Counted from the stretch's first letter, positions 32,980 to 43,889 are shown. The stretch is DNA of 64,000 nucleotides from Candidatus Enterovibrio altilux (GCF_002381345.1 NZ_CP020660.1:806001-870000); one strand, 5' to 3'. The notes: a model not told the origin generated them from the letters alone. Numbers and translations: made by a program.

Positions 32980-33001
32980 TTGACTTCAGGAAGCAGGCCA
33001 T

Positions 33002-35107
33002 TTGTATCTTTTTGATAGCCTGAAAAAAGTGGCTGCACAGTACTTGCCGAAGTTGCACTTAGAAGCACTCCGGCAAGCGTATTTGGTTGCGCGTGACGCC
33101 CACGAAGGACAAAGTCGCTCTAGTGGCGAGCCTTATATAATTCATCCAATTACTGTCGCATGCATTCTTGCTGAAATGCGTCTCGATCACGAAACATTAA
33201 TGGCCGCCTTGCTTCATGATGTAATTGAAGATACCAAGATAACGAAAGAAGACTTGCAGCAACGCTTTGGGAACAACGTCGCCGATCTTGTTGACGGCGT
33301 ATCCAAACTTGATAAGCTCAAATTTCGCGATCGAAAAGAAGCTCAAGCGGAGAACTTCCGCAAAATGATCATGGCGATGGCCCGTGACATACGGGGAATT
33401 TTTATCAAATTGGCTGACCGCACGCACAACATGCGTACACTGGGTGCTCTGCGCCCTGATAAACGTCGTCGCATCGCACGCGAAACACTAGAAATTTTTT
33501 CCCCTCTGGCACATCGTCTCGGTATCCATAACATCAAAGTTGAGCTTGAAGAACTTGGCTTCGAAGCTTTATACCCAACGCGCTACCGCGTATTGAAAAA
33601 AGTGATTGTGCAAGCACGTGGCAATCGTAAAGCTATGATCCAGAAAATCCATGCTGAAATTGAAGGTCGCCTCGAAGATGCCGGCATCAAAGCATCAGTA
33701 TTAGGCCGCGAAAAAAATCTTTATTCCATCTACAATAAGATGAAAAATAAAGAGCAGCGCTTTCACACTATCATGGATTTGTATGCTTTTCGCGTGATTG
33801 TCAACGATTTAGATACCTGCTATCGTGCACTTGGACAAATGCACAATCTGTATAAGCCTCGACCAGGTCGTATGAAAGACTACATAGCCGTACCAAAAGC
33901 TAACGGTTATCAATCATTGCATACCTCAATGATTGGTCCACACGGTGTACCCGTAGAAGTACAGATTCGTACAACAGACATGGATCAGATGGCTGACACA
34001 GGTATCGCTGCACATTGGGCTTATAAAGATGGTATTGATAACATCCAAGGTGGTACAACAGCGCAAATTCGCGCACGGCGTTGGATGCAAAGTTTACTTG
34101 AGCTTCAACAAAGTGCTGGCAACTCTTTCGAGTTTATTGAAAACGTTAAATCTGACTTATTTCCTGATGAATTATTTGTTTTTACACCAAAAGGCCGCAT
34201 TATTGAATTACCCGTTGGTGCAACAGCAGTCGACTTCGCCTATGCCGTACATACCGATGTAGGTCACTCGTGCGTTGGTGCCCGTGTAAACCGCCAATCT
34301 TACCCACTAAGCCAACCGCTAAAAAATGGTCAGGCTATTGAAATTATTACTGCACCAGGAACACGTCCCAATGCAGCGTGGTTAAATTATGTCGTGACAT
34401 CACGCGCACGTACTAAAATACGTCAGGTTTTAAAAACCAGACATCGTGAAGAATCTGTTATTCTTGGTCGTCGTCTCTTGCATCACGCACTAGGTAGCGT
34501 GAATATTCAAGACGTTCATATATCAAATATTAACAAAGTTTTGAAAGACTTAAAACTTGAAACAATAGATAATCTTCTTGCTGCAATTGGTCTTGGTGAA
34601 CTGATGAGCGTGGTGATTGCTAAACGTCTTTTAGGTAATGTTGATAGCCTAGAACAACAAGGTGGTAGTTTGCCAATTCGTGGCAGCGATGGCATTTTGC
34701 TAACTTACGCCAATTGTTGTCGTCCTATTCCTGGCGATCCAGTGATCGCGCATGTCAGCCCGGGTAAAGGCTTAGTTATTCATCGAGAAGAATGTGCTAA
34801 TATCCGCGGTTACCGTCAGGAGCTTGATAAATACATGCCGGTTGAGTGGGACAATGATATTAATCAAGAATTTGCAACTGGCCTTCGCGTAGACATGCTT
34901 AATCACCAAGGTGCGTTAGCTAATCTAACCAATACTATCACATCAACAGGTTCCAATATCCAAGGTTTAACCACCAAAGAACGTGATGGTCGTTTATACA
35001 CCATTTATGTTAAGTTAACAACGAAGAACCGTGTACATTTAGCTAACATTATGCGTCGTATCCGCGTGATGCCAAACATAGTGAAAGTCAGCCGACAGAA
35101 AAATTAA
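33002..35107 (+). CDS. spoT: Bifunctional (p)ppGpp synthetase/hydrolase SpoT
   Basis: Sets the level of the alarmone ppGpp. The 701-residue protein starts with TTG, as spoT does in E. coli (MYLFDSL). Domains: HD hydrolase (about 20-200, HDVIED at 72-77), synthetase-like domain (about 230-350, GRVKDYIAVPKANGYQSLHT-type), TGS (about 385-450, DELFVFTPKGRIIELP), conserved Cys region (NCCRPIPGD) and C-terminal ACT (about 625-701). All are intact. trmH and recG, usually next, are absent; an IS relic follows. Confidence 0.97.
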   Translation: MYLFDSLKKVAAQYLPKLHLEALRQAYLVARDAHEGQSRSSGEPYIIHPITVACILAEMRLDHETLMAALLHDVIEDTKITKEDLQQRFGNNVADLVDGVSKLDKLKFRDRKEAQAENFRKMIMAMARDIRGIFIKLADRTHNMRTLGALRPDKRRRIARETLEIFSPLAHRLGIHNIKVELEELGFEALYPTRYRVLKKVIVQARGNRKAMIQKIHAEIEGRLEDAGIKASVLGREKNLYSIYNKMKNKEQRFHTIMDLYAFRVIVNDLDTCYRALGQMHNLYKPRPGRMKDYIAVPKANGYQSLHTSMIGPHGVPVEVQIRTTDMDQMADTGIAAHWAYKDGIDNIQGGTTAQIRARRWMQSLLELQQSAGNSFEFIENVKSDLFPDELFVFTPKGRIIELPVGATAVDFAYAVHTDVGHSCVGARVNRQSYPLSQPLKNGQAIEIITAPGTRPNAAWLNYVVTSRARTKIRQVLKTRHREESVILGRRLLHHALGSVNIQDVHISNINKVLKDLKLETIDNLLAAIGLGELMSVVIAKRLLGNVDSLEQQGGSLPIRGSDGILLTYANCCRPIPGDPVIAHVSPGKGLVIHREECANIRGYRQELDKYMPVEWDNDINQEFATGLRVDMLNHQGALANLTNTITSTGSNIQGLTTKERDGRLYTIYVKLTTKNRVHLANIMRRIRVMPNIVKVSRQKN

Positions 35108-35190
35108 GGTCTTATTCCGGTAAATAAGAATCATAATATCTGCTTTCCATGAACGGTTTTTTATATATGAATAAAACATTCCATAATTGA

Positions 35191-35349
35191 GGCTTTGTTT
35201 TCTAATTCACGCTCAGATAGCAAATCCCAATATGATTCACTGTTAAACGAAAGTTTGTATTTTGGGCATATCCAAACTTGTCAGTTTATTTAACGCTTTT
35301 ATCATTACGTAGGTTTTCCAGTCTGGGTATTGTAATCCCTTAGGTTTGA
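35191..35349 (-). mobile_element. 3'-end IS relic fused to the hemE reading frame
   Basis: Begins with a near-perfect end, GGCTTTGTTTTCTAATTC, and stops inside hemE at 35349. Its transposase strand and frame match hemE, so the last 14 hemE codons and its stop are IS sequence (compare LRDYN in both). Confidence 0.85.
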
Positions 35350-36456
35350 TGGACAGCACATTCTATCCATTGATGAATCAGCATAACTTCGCTTGTGGTA
35401 TGGCCTAGAAAGCTCATGCACAGCATCAACAAACACACCTACGTTTTCAAGTGAAACATCAAGGTGAATACCATGGCCAAGGTTAAATACATGACCATTA
35501 TCCGTCCCAAACCCTTCAAGAATTGTACCTACTTCCTGACAAATAAGCTCGGGTGATGCATATAATATAGATGGATCCATATTGCCTTGTAGCGCAACTT
35601 TATCACCTATACGACACTTAGCTTCTGCAATGTCAATTGTCCAATCTAGACCTACACCATCACAACCTGTCGCTGCAATTTTTTCTAACCACATACTGCC
35701 GTTTTTAGTAAACAAAGTGACTGGTACACAGTGACCTTCGTTTTCACGAGTCAAACCATCAATAATTTTATGCATGTATTGCAGCGATAAATCATTGTAA
35801 CCACGCGGTGTTAGCACGCCACCCCATGTATCAAATACTATCAAAGCTTGTGCGCCAGCTTTAATTTGGGCATTCAAGTACTCGATCACACTATCGGCTA
35901 ATTTATCCAATAAAAGGTGAAGCGTCTGAGAATCAGTATACATCATCTTTTTAATTTTAGTGAATGCTTTAGAGCTACCGCCTTCCACCATATAAGTAGC
36001 CAATGTCCAAGGACTACCAGAGAAACCAATCAATGGCACCTGACCTTCCAAATTTTTACGAATAGTGCGTACAGTATTCATCACGTACTGCAGCGCATCT
36101 TCTGGATCAGGGATACCAATTTTATCCACGTCTGCCTTACAAGTAATAGGCCTCTCAAACTTAGGACCTTCTCCAGTTTTAAAATATAGACCAAGTCCCA
36201 TCGCATCGGGAATAGTTAGGATGTCTGAAAATAAAATAGCTGCATCAAGATTAAAGCGACGTAGCGGTTGAAGAGTCACTTCGCATGCCAATTCTGCATT
36301 CTTACATAATGACATGAAATCGCCAGCTTCCGCTCGTATTGCTTTATATTCAGGTAAATAACGACCAGCCTGACGCATCATCCATACCGGCGTGTATTCA
36401 ACCGACTCTTTCAACAAAGCGCGCAAGTAGCAATTATTTTTTAATTTTATCATCAT
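35305..36456 (-). CDS. hemE: Uroporphyrinogen decarboxylase with an IS-derived C-terminal tail
   Basis: Converts uroporphyrinogen III to coproporphyrinogen III in heme synthesis. The family body is complete: [63 protein letters not shown]-like [16 protein letters not shown] and FNLGHGIH are all present up to the usual end [10 protein letters not shown]. The total is 383 residues against about 354-355 in relatives. The extra 28 residues are about 14 of uncertain origin plus 14 ([14 protein letters not shown]) translated in frame from an IS relic that supplies the stop codon. The enzyme is probably functional, since the active site is distant from the C-terminus. Confidence 0.95.
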   Translation of the reverse strand: MMIKLKNNCYLRALLKESVEYTPVWMMRQAGRYLPEYKAIRAEAGDFMSLCKNAELACEVTLQPLRRFNLDAAILFSDILTIPDAMGLGLYFKTGEGPKFERPITCKADVDKIGIPDPEDALQYVMNTVRTIRKNLEGQVPLIGFSGSPWTLATYMVEGGSSKAFTKIKKMMYTDSQTLHLLLDKLADSVIEYLNAQIKAGAQALIVFDTWGGVLTPRGYNDLSLQYMHKIIDGLTRENEGHCVPVTLFTKNGSMWLEKIAATGCDGVGLDWTIDIAEAKCRIGDKVALQGNMDPSILYASPELICQEVGTILEGFGTDNGHVFNLGHGIHLDVSLENVGVFVDAVHELSRPYHKRSYADSSMDRMCCPSNLRDYNTQTGKPT

Positions 36457-36719
36457 CTACAGCCTGAAATTAGAGTAGGGTTATTGTATCATTCTCAGGT
36501 CGTAACAAAAGTGATATTTTTGGAAGATAATTATATATATCCTAAAATAACAACAGTCAATTGTCAAAAGTGTAATGACATGTTAAACATGCGGCTTAAT
36601 AAGAAAAGTCTACAAGGACTACCTATATAATGTTCATGACATTCAATGAATCCAATGTAACTCAAAGCTAATACACACGTTCAAGAAATGTATCGTTCAC
36701 TTTGTCGTGCATTTCCGTT

Positions 36720-36925
36720 GGTTTTAAAGTTTCATGTCATCAATCAGGTAACTAAATCATTTACCTACACTCTAAACAACCAGGTTCACTTAAATCTTTA
36801 TGTTTATAGAAAAACGGCATGGCAACACAACCGACTACAAAAAAGATAATAAAGCTTTAATCAATCGCGGCTCATTGACATTCTGAATGGGTGAAGCAAC
36901 CATTCAGTTATGGAAACATAGCTCT
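36720..36925 (+). mobile_element. 5'-end fragment of an IS5/IS903-group relic
   Basis: Forward fragment from the 5' terminus to the AIQLW codons, degenerate. It lies between hemE and aroQ; the rest of that intergenic region (36457-36719 and 36926-37110) shows no gene. Confidence 0.65.
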
Positions 36926-37111
36926 TTTATTAATACGCATAGTTAAATAGTGAACTATTGCTCTGAAATTTTTTCATAATCGCATGACCTATATTTTAAA
37001 TATTAAATTTAATCTGATTCAATAAGTATTTTGCTGCCATTTGCAGTGATTGCTCTATACTTGTGTTTTTAGTGTATGATTCAGCACTCAAAATAAGAAG
37101 ATAGCAGCAAT

Positions 37112-37130
37112 CAGGAACAGGAACAGGAAC
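37112..37130 (+). promoter_or_regulatory. Triple AGGAAC ribosome-binding region of aroQ
   Basis: The hexamer AGGAAC occurs three times in tandem, offering three overlapping Shine-Dalgarno choices. The last is spaced for the GTG start rather than for the ATG codons downstream. Confidence 0.6.
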
Positions 37131-37133
37131 ACA

Positions 37134-37598
37134 GTGATTCATATGATGCCAAAACGTAAAGTTTTACTCATTAATGGCCCTAACCTAAACATGTTAGGAG
37201 TTCGAGAGTCTAGGTACTACGGACAACAAACATTGAAGTGCATTGTAGAAGATCTGACAATGCAAGCAACACAACTCAATATTCAGCTTAATCATGTGCA
37301 ATCCAACTCCGAGCATGTCCTCATCGATACCATACATCTGGCCATGGGCAACGTTGATTTCATCATCATTAATCCTGCCGCATTAGCTCACACTAGTGTG
37401 ACACTAAGAGATACCATGCTGTCTGTGGGCATTCCATTTATTGAGGTTCATTTGTCCAATGTATATGCACGTGAATCTTTCCGTCATCACTCATACCTAT
37501 CAGACAAAGCCATTGGAATTATCTGTGGGTTAGGAACAGACGGATATGAATTTGCTCTGATGGCAGCTTCTCGTCGCCTACAATCAGATGCTAACTAA
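37134..37598 (+). CDS. aroQ: 3-Dehydroquinate dehydratase, type II
   Basis: Third step of the shikimate pathway. Type II signatures are [20 protein letters not shown] (catalytic Tyr near the end), [16 protein letters not shown], and [22 protein letters not shown] (catalytic His). A GTG start at 37134 is 5 bp after an AGGA in a triple AGGAAC repeat; ATGs at 37143 and 37146 are alternatives and closer to the family N-terminus. It heads the conserved aroQ-accB-accC cluster. Confidence 0.95.
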   Translation: MIHMMPKRKVLLINGPNLNMLGVRESRYYGQQTLKCIVEDLTMQATQLNIQLNHVQSNSEHVLIDTIHLAMGNVDFIIINPAALAHTSVTLRDTMLSVGIPFIEVHLSNVYARESFRHHSYLSDKAIGIICGLGTDGYEFALMAASRRLQSDAN

Positions 37599-37623
37599 AC
37601 TAATTTTGAAGAGATAAGACACC

Positions 37624-38058
37624 ATGGATATTCGTAAGATCAAGAAACTTATTGACCTGGTTGAAGAGTCAGGCATTGCAGAATTACAAATTTCAGCAGG
37701 TGAGGAGTCAGTATGCATCAGACGTGCCATTGCTCCATTAACACCACCAATTCAATACATGACCGCACCAGCAGCAGTTATTGCTCAAGCCACCGTTGAA
37801 ACTGCAGTACCAGTTAAAGTCTCTAGTCACACAGTACTGTCTCCCATGGTGGGGACTTTTTACCGCTCTCCCAGCCCACAATCAAAATCATTCATTGAAG
37901 TAGGACAACAAGTAAACGTGGGTGACACTCTTTGCATCATTGAAGCAATGAAAATGATGAATCAGATTCAATCCGATAAATCAGGCGTGGTGCAAGCTAT
38001 TCTGGTTGAAGACGGCCAAACCGTTGAATTCGACGAAGCATTGATCATTATCGAATAA
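37624..38058 (+). CDS. accB: Biotin carboxyl carrier protein of acetyl-CoA carboxylase
   Basis: Carries the biotin that shuttles CO2 in the first step of fatty-acid synthesis. 144 residues: an N-terminal helix ([18 protein letters not shown]), a short linker (about 35-70), and a biotinyl domain with [17 protein letters not shown] and the biotinylation site EAMKMM (Lys110). It is slightly shorter than the usual 150-156 residues, the difference being in the linker. It lies 12 bp before accC in an operon. Confidence 0.96.
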   Translation: MDIRKIKKLIDLVEESGIAELQISAGEESVCIRRAIAPLTPPIQYMTAPAAVIAQATVETAVPVKVSSHTVLSPMVGTFYRSPSPQSKSFIEVGQQVNVGDTLCIIEAMKMMNQIQSDKSGVVQAILVEDGQTVEFDEALIIIE

Positions 38059-38070
38059 CCGAGGACTGCT

Positions 38071-39417
38071 ATGCTAGACAAAATTGTTATCGCTAACCGC
38101 GGTGAGATTGCACTACGTATTTTGCGTACATGCAAAGAATTAGGCATTAAAACCGTTGCAATTCATTCAACGGCAGATCGTGAACTCAAACACGTGCTGT
38201 TAGCAGACGAAACAGTCTGTATTGGTCCTGCATCAAGCAGTGAAAGCTACCTAAACATCCCGCGCATTATCAGTGCAGCGGAGGTCACAGGTGCTGTTGC
38301 GATTCACCCGGGTTATGGCTTTTTATCAGAAAATGCCGATTTTGCAGAACAAGTCGAACAATCAGGCTTTATTTTTGTTGGACCGAACGCTGAAACTATT
38401 CGCATGATGGGTGACAAAGTTTCAGCCATCAATGCCATGAAAAAAGCTGGCATCCCTTGCGTACCTGGTTCTAATGGTCCACTAAATGATGATGAAATAC
38501 AAAACAAATTTGTTACCAAACACATCGGCTACCCTGTTATCATTAAAGCTTCGGGTGGTGGTGGTGGTCGTGGTATGCGCGTTGTTCACTCAGAAGTTGA
38601 ACTGATAGAATCCATTGCGATGACTCGCGCTGAAGCAAAAGCTGCTTTTAATAATGACGTTATTTACATGGAGAAATTTCTTGAAAACCCACGTCACATT
38701 GAAGTTCAGGTACTTGCAGATGGTCAAGGTAGTGCAATCCATCTTGGTGAGCGTGACTGTTCCATGCAACGTCGACACCAGAAAGTGGTTGAAGAAGCCC
38801 CAGCACCACATATGACAACAGAGATGCGGATGTACATCGGTGAACGTTGTTGCCGAGCATGTATTAAAATCGGTTATCGCGGTGCAGGTACGTTTGAGTT
38901 CCTCTATGAAAATGGAGAATTTTACTTCATTGAAATGAACACTCGTATTCAGGTTGAACATCCAGTCACCGAAATGATCACTGGCGTTGATTTAATCAAA
39001 GAACAATTGCGTATTGCAGCTGGCCAACCATTGTCATTTACACAAGATGATATCCAAATTCATGGCCATGCAATCGAGTGTCGCATCAATGCAGAAGATC
39101 CAGAGTGCTTTCTCCCTTGTCCAGGTAAAATCGACCGCTTCCATGCACCAGGTGGCATGGGTGTGCGTTGGGAATCACACATTTATTCTGGTTACACGGT
39201 TCCATCACACTATGATTCAATGATCGGTAAATTGATTTGTTTCGGTGAAAATCGCGGAGTGGCAATTGCTCGTATGTGCAATGCTCTAAGCGAAATGATT
39301 ATCGATGGAATCAAAACCAACATTTCACTGCAGCTAAAAATCATGACCGACGAAAACTTCCAACACGGTGGTACGAATATCCACTACTTAGAAAAGAAAC
39401 TAGGTATGCACAAGTAG
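38071..39417 (+). CDS. accC: Biotin carboxylase of acetyl-CoA carboxylase
   Basis: ATP-grasp enzyme that carboxylates biotin on AccB. At 448 residues it has the usual length. Key motifs: [32 protein letters not shown], the ATP-binding glycine loop [33 protein letters not shown], and [16 protein letters not shown] with catalytic residues intact. Cotranscribed with accB. prmA, dusB and fis, which often follow, are absent; an IS relic starts 18 bp after the stop. Confidence 0.97.
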   Translation: MLDKIVIANRGEIALRILRTCKELGIKTVAIHSTADRELKHVLLADETVCIGPASSSESYLNIPRIISAAEVTGAVAIHPGYGFLSENADFAEQVEQSGFIFVGPNAETIRMMGDKVSAINAMKKAGIPCVPGSNGPLNDDEIQNKFVTKHIGYPVIIKASGGGGGRGMRVVHSEVELIESIAMTRAEAKAAFNNDVIYMEKFLENPRHIEVQVLADGQGSAIHLGERDCSMQRRHQKVVEEAPAPHMTTEMRMYIGERCCRACIKIGYRGAGTFEFLYENGEFYFIEMNTRIQVEHPVTEMITGVDLIKEQLRIAAGQPLSFTQDDIQIHGHAIECRINAEDPECFLPCPGKIDRFHAPGGMGVRWESHIYSGYTVPSHYDSMIGKLICFGENRGVAIARMCNALSEMIIDGIKTNISLQLKIMTDENFQHGGTNIHYLEKKLGMHK

Positions 39418-39434
39418 GTCATGTATACTATTGA

Positions 39435-40600
39435 TTGAGCTTAATTCAGATAGTAAAACTATAACATGATTCACCATTAGACGATCACGTTTATTTTAGG
39501 CTTACCTAGCCTAATCAGCTTATGTAACTCCTTAATTACTGCATAGATTTTACCAATCTGGCTATTGTCATTTCTGAGACTCAATATTCCTCCAAGTAGT
39601 TTTTTAAATCACAATATGATCGCTTTTAATAAACGTGCATTTATAATAATCATATTTCATTTTCCAATGCTGATTTAAACTGTATAATTTCTAGCAATTG
39701 ATCGCTCAAATTACACAGATAAAACCGCTCCTAAAAAATTATTTCCTTGGTAAGATGCATGAAATAGTTCGTTTAATACGAATGGTTTCGTAACATTGTT
39801 TTATATTATGTAAGCCCCATCGCCTGATATTTCATTGATTCTTCGGCGAGTCTATTTAAACAAATTAGGGAGCACTTACACGTGAGTGTAACATCTTCTT
39901 ACTTGTCATTCACCTTCACCGTAAATTTTTAGCCTGATAACATTAATATCCAAGTGCTAAATAGTTTTTTTAGTCTTAATCTTAAACATGAAGTTAACCG
40001 TTTTGGTCCATTTGCTAATGCCTGAAAGATATGAGTATAGCAATTAAGCAAACCTAAAAAAGAATTAATAAATCTTTGTAGCAAATTTCGACTCTATTCC
40101 ATAAATGAAGGAACTTAATTATTAATCTATTCTCTAAACCACTAGGTGAACTTAAACATTTAGGCCTAGGAATAAACTTTACTACCAAACAACCAACTGA
40201 AAATTATATAATCAATCATGGCTCACTAATATTTTGGATTAATGCAAAAGCCATTCAGATATGGAATGAAATGAAGAAAGGTAAGCATAGAAGACCTCGT
40301 GTATTTAGCGAATGAACCATTACAACGATTCTCATAGTCAGACGACTATTTTCAATACAATTGAGCTGTCTTCAAGGATTCATTTGTTACTATCGTTTTA
40401 GCTTTGTTTAGAATCAAAAACTATGCAGGGGGGGAACCATTGAGCCGAAGGGATTACAATGCTCAGCTTAACTAAACCTATGCAATAGTAAAAACGTTAA
40501 ATAAATTGACTAAATTCAATATGTCTGAAACAGACAATAATCATCTAATAGTTAATCATATAAGGTTTTGCTATCTGAATTAAAATGAAGAAATAAAGCC
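39435..40600. mobile_element. Inverted pair of IS5/IS903-group relics
   Basis: A reverse copy missing its 5' third (39435-40088) is joined to a forward copy (40089-40600) that ends GAAGAAATAAAGCC. The forward copy lacks most of its middle. Both outer termini are transposase 3' ends, as in the chimeric copies, but the junction differs. Confidence 0.7.
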
Positions 40601-40636
40601 ATGAAAATAAACGCCGGGGTTTTCATGGAGACAAAG

Positions 40637-40660
40637 AGCCGCACTATTACTAGCGAGGCT
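40637..40660 (-). terminator. Terminator of the rRNA operon remnant
   Basis: Read on the minus strand: AGCCTCGCTA, 4-base loop, TAGTGCGGCT, then CTTTGT. The stem has one mismatch and one G-U pair. It lies about 130 bp downstream of the 5S gene. Confidence 0.6.
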
Positions 40661-40788
40661 TCTTAACAAAAAGCAAAACAAAAAGGACTTCAACCAATAA
40701 TATAAAAAGCCTGTATCTTAATCAACTGAACTATTGCTGGATATTCATTCAATACATGTTTATTCATACATATATTTATAATTTAGAG

Positions 40789-40905
40789 CCTGGCAATGTC
40801 TTACTCTCACATGGGGAAACCCCACACTACCATCAGCGCTGTTACGTTTCACTTCTGAGTTCGGCATGGAATCAGGTGGGTCCATAACGCTATAGTTGCC
40901 AAGCA
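40789..40905 (-). rRNA. rrf: 5S ribosomal RNA
   Basis: On the minus strand it begins TGCTTGGCAACTATAGCG and ends GACATTGCCAGGC. In between is the highly conserved 5S core with ACCTGATTCCATGCCGAACT, then CAGAAGTGAAAC, and GGGGTTTCCCC of helix IV. Stem I pairs (GCTTGGCAA with TTGCCAGGC). Length about 117 nt. It is the third surviving RNA of a rRNA operon; no 23S gene lies upstream of it. Confidence 0.95.
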
Positions 40906-41204
40906 AATTTTGTAGTATTTCACTCATTAATTTTCACTTTGGATACGATGATGTTCGTCTCCCTAGTTCAGCTTATTAGTAAAACACACATAGACTATTT
41001 TTGTGTATGCTTAAATTTTTTAGATATTGTATGAGTAAAACTCATACGTAATCAATTTTAATATCTATTTACGTTATCATAGGGATGATTTATTCAAAGC
41101 TTACTTAGCATTTAAATACTTTCTATGCTTATTAATTCTAAACTTAATTACTAAATAATATTATTTCTGTAGAATACATTCACTTTATGAAGATACTGAA
41201 GAAG
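40906..41204. other. AT-rich spacer where 23S rRNA would be expected
   Basis: Only 299 bp separate tRNA-Ala from 5S, where a 23S gene of about 2.9 kb normally lies. No 23S sequence is recognisable. A short inverted repeat, ATGAGTAAAACTCAT, is present. It probably represents fused internal spacers. Confidence 0.5.
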
Positions 41205-41280
41205 TGGTGGAGCTATGCGGGATCGAACCGCAGACCTCCTGCGTGCAAGGCAGGCGCTCTCCCAGCTGAGCTATAACCCC
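41205..41280 (-). tRNA. tRNA-Ala (anticodon TGC)
   Basis: Minus-strand 76-nt cloverleaf: GGGGTTATAGCTCAGCTGGG at the 5' side, anticodon loop CTTGCAC, T arm GGTTCGATCCC, 3' end with encoded CCA (AGCTCCACCA). The acceptor stem pairs with one or two G-U positions. It is the standard spacer tRNA of a gammaproteobacterial rrn operon. Confidence 0.97.
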
Positions 41281-41325
41281 ATCATCAGTACTTAGTAATA
41301 GCCAACATTATCTAGAAAACAATGT

Positions 41326-41402
41326 TGGTGGGTCTGAGTGGACTTGAACCACCGACCTCACCCTTATCAGGGGTACGCTCTAACCGCCTGAGCTACAGAC
41401 CC
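41326..41402 (-). tRNA. tRNA-Ile (anticodon GAT)
   Basis: Minus-strand 77-nt cloverleaf with acceptor stem GGGTCTG/CAGACCC, D arm AGCTCAGGCGGTTAGAGC, anticodon loop CTGATAA, T arm GGTTCAAGTCC and encoded CCA. It is upstream of tRNA-Ala by 45 bp, in the order found in rrn spacers. Confidence 0.97.
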
Positions 41403-42294
41403 ACTAAGTCTTTAGTTTTTTAATCTAAACAATATACATTAATAGTATTTTACGGAAATAATATAACTATAAGCTATCTATACTGAGGTAAACGTTTATT
41501 CATAAGTTAAGTTATTTATTTTAGAATAGTCCACCTTATATTGTGACTGATTATACATGCTAAGTTTCAATATAAATTAATTATTTTTATAGGCTTTGAG
41601 CTAGGCAGCTAGGCTAAGGCATGTTTTTTTAAAATTATACAATAATGCAACAATTTAACAAAATTTTATCTTAACTTCAGTTAACTAATGATAGTGACAG
41701 TCCCTCTGCAGTTTTTGATATTATCCACTGCTAAATAAGAAGAAGGTTTGTACTCGTTTAAGAACTTAACGATAGTGTAACACATGAATTGAATGGTATT
41801 CATGTATTAATTTATCTTAAACTACAAAATAATAAACTAAAATTTCTCTCAACTTTTTTTATTTTATTATATCTGATTAACTAATAATTATTATTTAAGT
41901 AAGTTACTACTCGTATATCTATAACTTAATTTGCGCGTATTAAGTTCGCCATCATATAAAAGCTATTTAATTATAAGTTTATTGTTGCCAGAAGGTAATA
42001 CTATTGTGTATTGCATAAATTTTGTTTCAAAATAAAGCTACATTAACCATATAATAAATTTTTAATCAATTTTTTTATTTACAATAGATAACTATTAATA
42101 AAAATTATATTATTAAAGAACATGACTATAGAAGGATCATTCTTACTACTAGAGATACATTATCCATTGTTTCGCAATCAAGTCAAGAAAAAAATTATAA
42201 TATTTGCAGCGTTGCTTTCACAACCTTTAAAATGTCATGGTAACTCCTTTTAACCACGATCAACACTGAACTTCCTATTAAAGTGGCTTTATTG
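41403..42294. other. AT-rich gene-free region where 16S rRNA would be expected
   Basis: About 890 bp of very AT-rich DNA with no open reading frame, no 16S sequence (the anti-Shine-Dalgarno end is not found) and no recognisable relic. It would hold the promoter of the tRNA-Ile/tRNA-Ala/5S unit, but no clear promoter pair was found. Confidence 0.45.
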
Positions 42295-43544
42295 TCTAAT
42301 TTGAGTTCAGGTAGCAAATTACAACATGATTCACTATTAGACAATCGCTTTCATGTTAGGCATACTTAGTCTTGTCAACTTATTGAACGTTTTCACTATG
42401 ACGTCAATTTCACTAGTCTGAGTTATGTGATCCCGTAGACTCAATCTTCCTACCAGTAGTTTTTTGACTCGAACCATTGCTGTCCCTGCTATTATAGTAA
42501 CCGGCTTGATTGCCTAAATCAAGGAACGAAATTTTCAATCAACACTCTAAATAATTAGACTCACTTAAATATTAAAGTCTATGAACAAGCTTCCCTACAA
42601 AACAACTAACTGAATGCAGTATAATAAAGCTTTCATCAATCGTCGCTCACTAACATTTTGGATTGGTAAAAAAGCCATTCAGCTATGGAATCAAACTAAG
42701 CAGGGTCATCATGGAAGACTGCGTTTATTTGGCGCTTTAGCCATTACGACGGTCTGCATGGTTCAATGCGTATTTTTAATGCCACGAAAAGGTCTGCAAG
42801 ATTCATTAATTCTGCTTTCAAACTTGCTCAACTGCCATTGTCATGCCATCACGATTCATGCACTAGCAAGCAAACCAAAACGGTTAACGTTTCATTCAAT
42901 ATAAAGAATAAAGAAAAGACCTAGCACTTAGTCATGGATTCTACAGGACTCATAGTGCACGGTGAAGGATAATGGTAGTAAACAAAGTATGACATTGATG
43001 GGAAACGGCTAGTTTGGTGGAAGTTACATTTAGTAGTAGATAAACATACGCATGAATTCATTGCTGCTGAGTTAAGTGCATTAAATATGACTGACGGTGA
43101 AAGGCTATCTAGCTTACTCAGACAGACCCACCGAAAAATCAATGAAATATTAGCCGATAGTGCTAGCGGCACCAGATAATGTCACAAAACCATGCACATT
43201 AAACGGGCGGTTCCACTCATACCACCAATAAAGAAGCAATGTTTGAAGACGAGACGAGTAATTTAGCGGTCAGTTAGCAGAAGTCAAATGGTTCAAATCA
43301 GCCTTGGAAAAGAGGTATGTTTACCATAAGCATTCTCTATCAAAAACTGCAATGTTCCGAGTCCAAAAATTACTCAGAAAGGCATTGCATTTAAGAGATC
43401 ATAATACTCATATTAGCGAGACTTATACCATGATAAAAGCGTTAAATAAGCTGGCAAGACTAGGTATGCCTATAACGAAAACGATTATCTAATAATGAAT
43501 CCTAACATGATTCACTATCTGAACTTGAATTAAGAAACAGAGCC
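42295..43544 (+). mobile_element. Chimeric IS5/IS903-group relic with longest transposase remnant
   Basis: The inverted 3'-end arm (GGCTTTATTGTCTAATTTG, CTGCTA variant) joins a complete forward copy at TAACC-GGCTTGATTGCC near 42503. The body holds the best transposase remnant: 96 codons at 42614-42904 with NRRSLTFWIGKKAIQLWNQT. Later codons (EISADS..., RVQKLLRKALHLRDHN) are in other frames. It ends GAATTAAGAAACAGAGCC. Confidence 0.85.
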
Positions 43545-43889
43545 AGCAGAATGTTATCGGAGTGACTTCATCAAAGAAATGACATGCATTTTCAGTATAG
43601 AATTTCAATATCTTCCTCTCTATGGCTCAAATTTAAATTTAATATAGTGAATATGAATGATGATAAATAAACAGTCATGTAACAATACAAACAAAGTTAA
43701 TCGTGGATTTATATAAAACACAACATACGGTGGATAAGTGTGTGGATATTTATTTTTAACCTATAAATTATTTGTTTAATTATTAAAATAATTAAAATTA
43801 ATACCTTTTGTTTTATGTAGTTAATTATAAGAAAAATTGGTTGTGATTAAGATCATGATCAAACTATCAACTGTGGAAAAAATTATCAA
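43545..43889. other. AT-rich region with clustered DnaA-box-like sites
   Basis: Gene-free. GGTGGATAA (43729-43737), TGTGGATAT (43741-43749) and TGTGGAAAA (43872-43880) each differ by one base from the DnaA box TGTGGATAA. TTATCAACT (43883) differs by two. Two GATC sites overlap at 43851-43860, and an extremely AT-rich block (about 43750-43840) lies between. The layout recalls a replication origin, but mnmG/mioC are not adjacent. Confidence 0.25.

Noticed and set aside
42614-42904. A 96-codon open frame with a transposase-like N-terminus
   Set aside because: It is a fragment of the IS relic; the catalytic DDE parts are in other frames, so it is not listed as a gene.
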